Assembly: GCA_008973525.1 (NCBI GenBank)
Contig: WACJ01000073.1
Coordinates: forward strand, 1,054,001-1,118,000
From: Stenopsyche tienmushanensis
Taxonomy: Eukaryota; Arthropoda; Insecta; Trichoptera; Stenopsychidae
Reading direction: 5' to 3'
DNA: 64,000 nucleotides
Shown in pieces: positions 58,276 through 64,000 of the stretch. Both the position numbers and the translations under genes were made by a program. The notes beneath the pieces are model-generated. The model saw only the letters and a program-made list of their open reading frames with translations, was not told the origin of the DNA and searched no databases. Position 1 is the stretch's first letter; every line of letters starts with the position of its first letter.

Positions 58276-61246
58276 AACATCCCTTTAATTTAAATTTTAC
58301 AATGGCTACAAATATGAATATCGTAAAATTTTAAAAATACACTAATTAATAGCTTCAATTCCCGCATGCGCAAAATTATGCTCCAATTAAAATACATCTT
58401 TCAATTCAATAAAATTCCGTCAATTTTGATTGGGCGTTGACTTTACAGGGTGGCGACATTTGAGAGTTTTTAATTGATTCGTTCAAGGATTGGCGGATTA
58501 TGATGAGAGAGGCGGAGCCCCAAGTACTGAGCTTTTATATGAATCAAAATTATATTAATTTTTGTTTCGATATCATCACTCCTGTTTATCATAAAGTGTG
58601 CATAATTAAATACGAATATTTTTTAAAAAAATGTGATATATTGTTAAACGGTTATTGCCGTCATTTTACGCTTAAACGCCATTGCGAAAAAGAAAATGCC
58701 ATTTTAACGGACGGTTAAGAGCGTTATTATTTTAGTATTAAGCCGGATCCGCCTCTGTATTTTTTATTTCAATACGTATGATTTTTTACCATCTAGTTTT
58801 GAAGTTTGACAGACGCAGAAATGGCCAGCGGTATTTTAAACCGTTAACAAAACCAGCCATGTCTGCTGGTGTTGATCTTTTGATCGCCATCCGTAATTGA
58901 ATGTAATGATTTAATTCATAATTAAACTCTTATTTATTGTACAAATGACTCCGTTGTCGAGCTTTTCGAGAACCATTTCGTGCGCATCGATTAGGAGGCC
59001 CTCAGTTCTTTGAGACGAAACGATTATTCACCTGTTAATGACCTGAGCAAATAAAAAAATGCTATTATTTAAATTGGCCTAAGATGAACCGCACTCAAAA
59101 GAAGAGTCAACAGTCATTATTTTTTGTTGAAAATACTTCAAAGTCTTGGGGGAAAAAATAGTTCAACCACCATTGAGTATGATTAATCTTTTGTGTTGAA
59201 TGCATATCGACCATATGCTACAAAAAGGACCCTTGTGATGCTTTCTAAAAGAACGATGAACCCCTCATGGCTTTATCTTATCGTGGCTATTCATACGAAC
59301 AACATATGCGATTCATCTTAGATGATAAACTTATTTAATTACAAGCTAAAAGCACCTGTTTGAATTTAAATATGCGACGATCGGTCGGTTAGTATTCTTA
59401 TCGTTCATAAATTATTCGATTACGAGAGCATCGACCTTCTCTTCGTTAAATCTTATATCCAAACGTACACTTCCTTCGGCATTTAGCTGGATTTTTTCAG
59501 ATGATGAAAATTAACTGCCTGCCAGTGCGATACTGGATTCCATTCGAGTTGCTCATCTCGAAAAGCATTCCCGTTCATGCGAAATACCTGTTCGAAAACT
59601 TGTTAAAAAACGTCGAAATCACGAACTTTCGAATAGCGTTTTTGAGCCACACGATACATTACATAAAAAACCCCTCACCGTTACCTTAACCTTCACATAT
59701 ATATTAAAACAATAAAGCACGCAGTGTCAGATAGCCCATCAGCCACATTTTACCATCATGCGTGCGAGCTTCGCAGTGGAAGCAAGTGAGACATTCACGC
59801 ACAAGTGGCATGTAAGCATGAATTAAAAAAAAGTAGATCGATGTAATATGATCTTGAGCAATGTTAACGAAGTCCACGCGATGGTTCTCATTTCGCCGGC
59901 ACTCGGAGGCGCTTCTTCGTCGAATCGACTGACTTATGGAAGCAATAAAGCAATTCTAGCATTGCATAATTGAAGATATTCAGAGGCGGCTTAGAGCAAA
60001 TGTTGCAAGTTTATTGCGTTCGCAATGGCGCTATTATGGACATTGGAAGTGGCGATGCATCGAGCGCGTTCTGGAAATCAGTTTGCGCCGGCAATTGCAT
60101 ACATTTGGAGCAATCGTATTGAACCCCGAGATTGATCAGAATTGTATTATAAATTGCATCGGTGAAGACCCATAATTTACGATTCATCTCTTCTGCCGGT
60201 TGGCATTTGATAAAGGCCATCGTGTGAATGGTTTTCAAACATGCTGCGTTGCGGGGAATCAATTCTGGTTTCGATCGGTTATAAATGACCATATTTATTT
60301 GAGCATTAATCGAAAGCGATTTTAAGCAATTTTTAACGTCGTGCATAATTATACGTTGCATCTTTTAGTTCTCATCTCATGAATAATTGCACATACCGAG
60401 TTAAATGAAACTGTAAAGCTGCTTTTCTATTTACAAATAGTTTACGTTAATTATTGTTAAATAAACGTAGTTTACTTCAGATACAAGATGGCTAGGGCTT
60501 CGGTAGACGTGGTTAAGGTTCTTCCAAGTCTAAAATTCTTAGACAATTTAAAAATATATTAAACAGATAGAATCATAAAATGTTATTCTCTGTAACTACA
60601 GCTTAAAAATACTGAGGAATTAACGTTGCTCTGTTTAAGATTACGAAATTGATATTTTACACAATTAGGATTGGATAATTTTGATAAGATGAGTTGTAAA
60701 ATTAGGGAATATTATTGTTATGCGTACACAAACCGAAATATAAAATGATCAACCTTAATGAATGAGATCATAGCAATTTCACAATTTCATATTTCGATTT
60801 CATACCATCTGTTAAATATTTAACCTTTTTATTAAACCGATTCGACTCATTACGATTATATATCGTTTTTAAGTATTTACATAACGCATCTGTCCTTAAG
60901 TTTATATGATTCATATTACGTCATTATTTTTTAATGACATCAATGTATTTCATAAGATCATTTGGCTCACGTCATTCTTTCATATATATAATATATTCTG
61001 TCTCCAACCAAACAATAACAGATAATTTCCTCGAAAATTCAATCCATATCCATATTCCTTGACGAAAGCATTCTTACCACGCCTTGCGACAGCATTTAGA
61101 CTTCGGGTCACTGCCGATTTGCGTATTTATTTGGAAAATAAATTCAGAAATAAATATATTTTGCGAAAAAAAACATAGCTTTTACTAAAGAACCACCGAT
61201 GAAGAAAACATACTCTAAACAATCAAATTCTTCTAAAAGATACAAT
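58276..61246. other. Non-coding tract
   Basis: No gene is recognised in 3 kb. The minus open frame at 60011-60361 (116 residues) and the plus frames at 58500-58718 and 59501-59689 show no family motif. Confidence 0.5.
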
Positions 61247-61400
61247 TATTTTGTGGAAATAGAATCGAAAGCCTTTTCGATGTCGAGGAGTACCATTTCG
61301 GTACATTTCTTCATGCTACAGTTTCTAGAAACTTGTTCGACTAATGTGTTCAACTGAAGGGCCGTAGAGTAATTCCTACGAAAATCAATTTGCTCATCAT
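61247..61400 (-). mobile_element. LINE (non-LTR retrotransposon) reverse-transcriptase fragment
   Basis: The minus strand reads, in one open frame of about 48 codons, DFRRNYSTALQLNTLVEQVS, then KKCTEMVLLDIEKAFDSIS. This is the start of the palm of a jockey-type reverse transcriptase: QFGFR..HST..QL..LVE and then the (L/V)D.EKAFD motif with the first catalytic Asp. Beyond Ser-Ile-Ser the frame is lost, though a KLYLLEEFDC-like stretch may continue near 61215. No YADD box, endonuclease or poly(A) tail is found, so this is a small 5'- and 3'-truncated relic. Confidence 0.75.
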
Positions 61401-61443
61401 TAAAAATATGATTTTATAATACTAAGTTTGTTCAGTCTGCTAT

Positions 61444-61960
61444 TTTACTTAAACCTCTTTTTGTGCGACTTTTTTTGTGCGTAGATTCGAAGTTATGCGG
61501 TTTTTTTTATGTATTATGGATTATATTTTTGGAAAGAGAAAATCTACACAGAACAATAACATTGACACTGGGTATACTATTTCTTCCGAAGAAGAGAGCG
61601 ATCATATCGAAAATCACAACAAAAATTATCATACAGTGATGATAGTTTATAATTAAAATAATTAGTATTTCTCTAGTGGATATCTGACATTTGAGATGCC
61701 AAATGTCAGACATCCTTAAAATTTTATCAATGATGCAAGACGTCCTTTAAATGTCACCAAAAATGTAATTGCCTTATTGTTTCCCTGTTTTTTATTAACT
61801 TTTTTTATGCGATTATGGATATATTTTATATAGCTGTTTCAAAGTTATGCGGTTTTTAAAATCCATGGAACGCATCTTCACTTTTTCTATGTAAGTCATA
61901 GCTTTTTTTATGTGATTTCTTTCCGCGGAACGCATCTACCGCACAAAAAAGTGTACTTCT
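61444..61960 (+). mobile_element. Modular TATGCGG repeat, copy X (possible Tigger/pogo-like non-autonomous element)
   Basis: The left edge reads ACTTAAACCTCTTTTTGTGC, matching the left edge of copy Y. The right edge, inverted, reads TACACTTTTTTGTGCGGTAG then ATGCGTTCCGCGG, matching copy Y just inside its edge. Inside are two copies of a TTCGAAGTTATGCGGTTTTT-type module (61469-61508 and 61831-61857), the TCATAGC...CCGCGGAACGCATCTA module (61878-61938), an open stretch (about 61515-61665), and a perfect hairpin. Internally repeated TTTT-GCG ends are seen in Tigger-type elements, which is why I suggest that class. The identity is not established. Confidence 0.45.
61683..61710. repeat. Perfect 11-bp hairpin inside copy X
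   Basis: TCTGACATTTG-AGATGC-CAAATGTCAGA, 11-bp arms and a 6-base loop. The string CAAATGTCAGA also occurs at about 52244-52254, beside another GTCAGACAAATGTCAGAC repeat, so the arm is used more than once in the window. Confidence 0.7.
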
Positions 61961-64000
61961 GTACTATTTGTAAAAACACAATTAATATAAATTCTGATCA
62001 ACTGCCTCTTAGTAATATTTGCGTTTGCATCCTTGATTCGACATTTTACTCGGCATTTAATCATATTATGAATATACAACATCTTCGTTCCATTCTACAA
62101 AAACTCTTAATATTTGGCTGACATAAGAACAAAATTTATACAAAGGTTATTCGCGAATTCACGACCAGGACGTCTTTTTTATTTAAAAACACGCGATTTT
62201 TATTATTTAGATGCAACAAACAGTATTTAATTCTTTTTTTTGCATACACATTGCTTCGTTTAAGATCCTTTTTCAAACGCCTCGCTTGTTATATTCGACG
62301 AGTCCTTCACCTTTTGCTGTGTGAAATCTTCGCGGAATTATTGTAAATCTTCATGCGAAATTGATATCTTACACGAATGAATCAATTTAAAGCATTGATT
62401 GCTTGATTAAAAATTATCTGCATTCATTTTGCATTAAATTAATGTATTTTAGGCGTTGCATACGTATTCGGTGTTCGTCTATTGCGAAAATATATGCAAC
62501 AGATTGGGGACAATTTGACAAATTTAAAATCATTTGATAGAAATTCAGATCGTGAAAGTTATGTCTGAGTTTCAGCTGCGGCATTATAATTTTTTGGAAA
62601 TTAATTCCTTTTTAATGTCAAGAATCTCGTTTTCATGGTGAAAGGATCGGTCGGCGAATTGGTGCAAAATCACGCTCTCGCCATATATCACATCGATTTT
62701 TTTCCAAATCTGACAGGATGCGATTTTTAAAAATGTCCACCGATGGCTCCCGCGTACGACTTCCTTTCATTTTTTCGTTCAATGAAATCGCCGGAAGTCT
62801 CATTGTCTCTTCGGTCGTCGTCGCTGCATCCTGACCTCAAGAAACTGCTGTGACATGCCCAGTTGAATAAAGATCTTCAGGTATGAGTCACGGCCGTTTC
62901 CGCCATCGTCTCCTCAACATTTTTATTTTGTTCTTCGCCACCACAATCTGTTTATTGTGAATATTTAAGGACTCGGACAAGACCGGCATTAAGCGTTCGG
63001 CGGCTTGAATGTAACGGACGAGGTCAATTTGCACGTAGAAAAGCGGATATACTTAGGCGGTTATAACATTTCAATGTTACCATTTACAACAGCAATGGGT
63101 CGAAAACGTTGCTTAACCCATTTGTCGATCGGCCGATGAAGCTTATAATAAAAATGAATTTATTAAGTGCTAAAATACGAGCGGGGTTTATTCTGAATAC
63201 GTCATTAGGCCTTATAACAAATTGAATGGTGGAAAAAACTAACACGTTCCTTTCGATTTTATTCACATTCTTATGTATTCAAAAGACGATGAATTTTGTA
63301 TTTACATTGAGTTGTTAGTCGCAATACCTATTTATTGTCAATTGAATACACCAGTGCTTCTCTATATAAAATACTTATTGCTAAATTGTTGCAAATTATC
63401 ATTGAAAGTTATCACGGTTATCTCGTGCAGCGACTAAGTGAACTGACCACCAATATCGTGAGATTTAACGCCTTTAGACTTCTTCTTTTGGGGTTCTTTT
63501 AAAACACAGATCTATGCATATAGACCGCAAATTTTTGATGCCCTGAAAGTCAATATAATGAACGCCATTCAGCAAATTCAATCAAATTTATGCGACAAAG
63601 TCATCGAAAATTTGATCTTTTGAATATGTGATCATAAGCAAAATTGCGGCAGATATTTTAATAATTTTATATTTTATAATTAATGCCATATAATATTCTA
63701 TTAAATAAATAAAAAAATGAGTAAAAATTTTGCATACACAAATTATTTTATTTAGATTTAAAAATTGAGCGATTCTTATTGAAAGGCCCTATATTAATTA
63801 TGATAAAATGTGAATATTGGTGTTTGATAGACATTTACATTCAGACAATATTAGTACCATTATTCGACATTATACATCGCTGCTAAACAATATGACGACA
63901 GAGAAAGTCGTAAAAAAATCCATTAAGGCCTTCCCAAGGTGTTTATAATAATTTTTGCTCATAACTATGTTGCAGCATGTGTTTTTGTTATTTTTTTACG
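61961..64000. other. Non-coding tract to the window end
   Basis: AT-rich except for a CG-richer part at about 62600-63060. No gene, RNA or transposon is recognised. Confidence 0.5.

Noticed and set aside
60011..60361. 116-codon minus-strand open frame as a gene
   Set aside because: No motif, no splice or promoter support, and the frame is not clearly longer than others expected in 64 kb of six-frame sequence.
1..64000. Bacterial-style features: operons, ribosome binding sites, CRISPR arrays, attachment sites
   Set aside because: The window is eukaryotic in character, has no regularly spaced repeat array and no coding-dense regions.

Overview
This looks like eukaryotic, very probably insect, nuclear DNA. 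It is AT-rich, has no long open reading frames or operon-like packing, and is littered with decayed mariner/Tc1, Tigger/pogo, hAT and LINE fragments and short tRNA-like repeats. The main mariner family has protein blocks of the mellifera-like type, and CG dinucleotides are common in the less AT-rich islands. Both fit Hymenoptera, but neither proves it. I found no prokaryotic gene, no intact protein-coding gene, no tRNA or rRNA gene and no CRISPR array.

Layout. At 1-3.1 kb there is non-coding DNA. At 3.1-5.15 kb there is a hAT transposase relic, then an older repeat block split by a mariner. At about 5.15-6.0 kb lies the one gene-like island: GC-rich, 5'UTR-like sequence with an ATG in strong context directly followed by a consensus splice donor. 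It is the best candidate for the first exon of a rightward gene, which would make most of the remaining 58 kb a long first intron or intergenic DNA. At 7.6-10.6 kb there is a dense repeat cluster: a Tigger/pogo relic, a 132-bp miniature element, a mariner, and direct duplications that also pair with the block beside the exon-like island. At 10.6-23 kb the DNA is mostly non-coding, with another mariner lineage, a 75-bp duplication (13.2 and 17.0 kb), a 27-nt repeat used three times, and an open frame carrying a GDSGSP motif. At 22-25.3 kb there are two mariner relics and two tRNA-like SINE copies. At 25-54 kb the sequence is largely non-coding, with GC-richer islands, further SINE-like copies, a second mariner-type family (33.8 kb), a long nearly open stretch with a TATA-type candidate promoter (37.6-38.3 kb), a homeodomain-site-like cluster (47.1-47.3 kb) and a possible LINE tail (52.5 kb). 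At 54.9-62 kb there is the partner of the 33.8 kb mariner, a modular repeat family with one copy interrupted by a nested mariner, and a LINE reverse-transcriptase fragment.

Nothing here works together as a pathway. The window is best read as a gene 5' end beside a long regulatory or intronic tract used as a landing ground by several transposon families. The nested insertions and paired duplications give a partial order of events.
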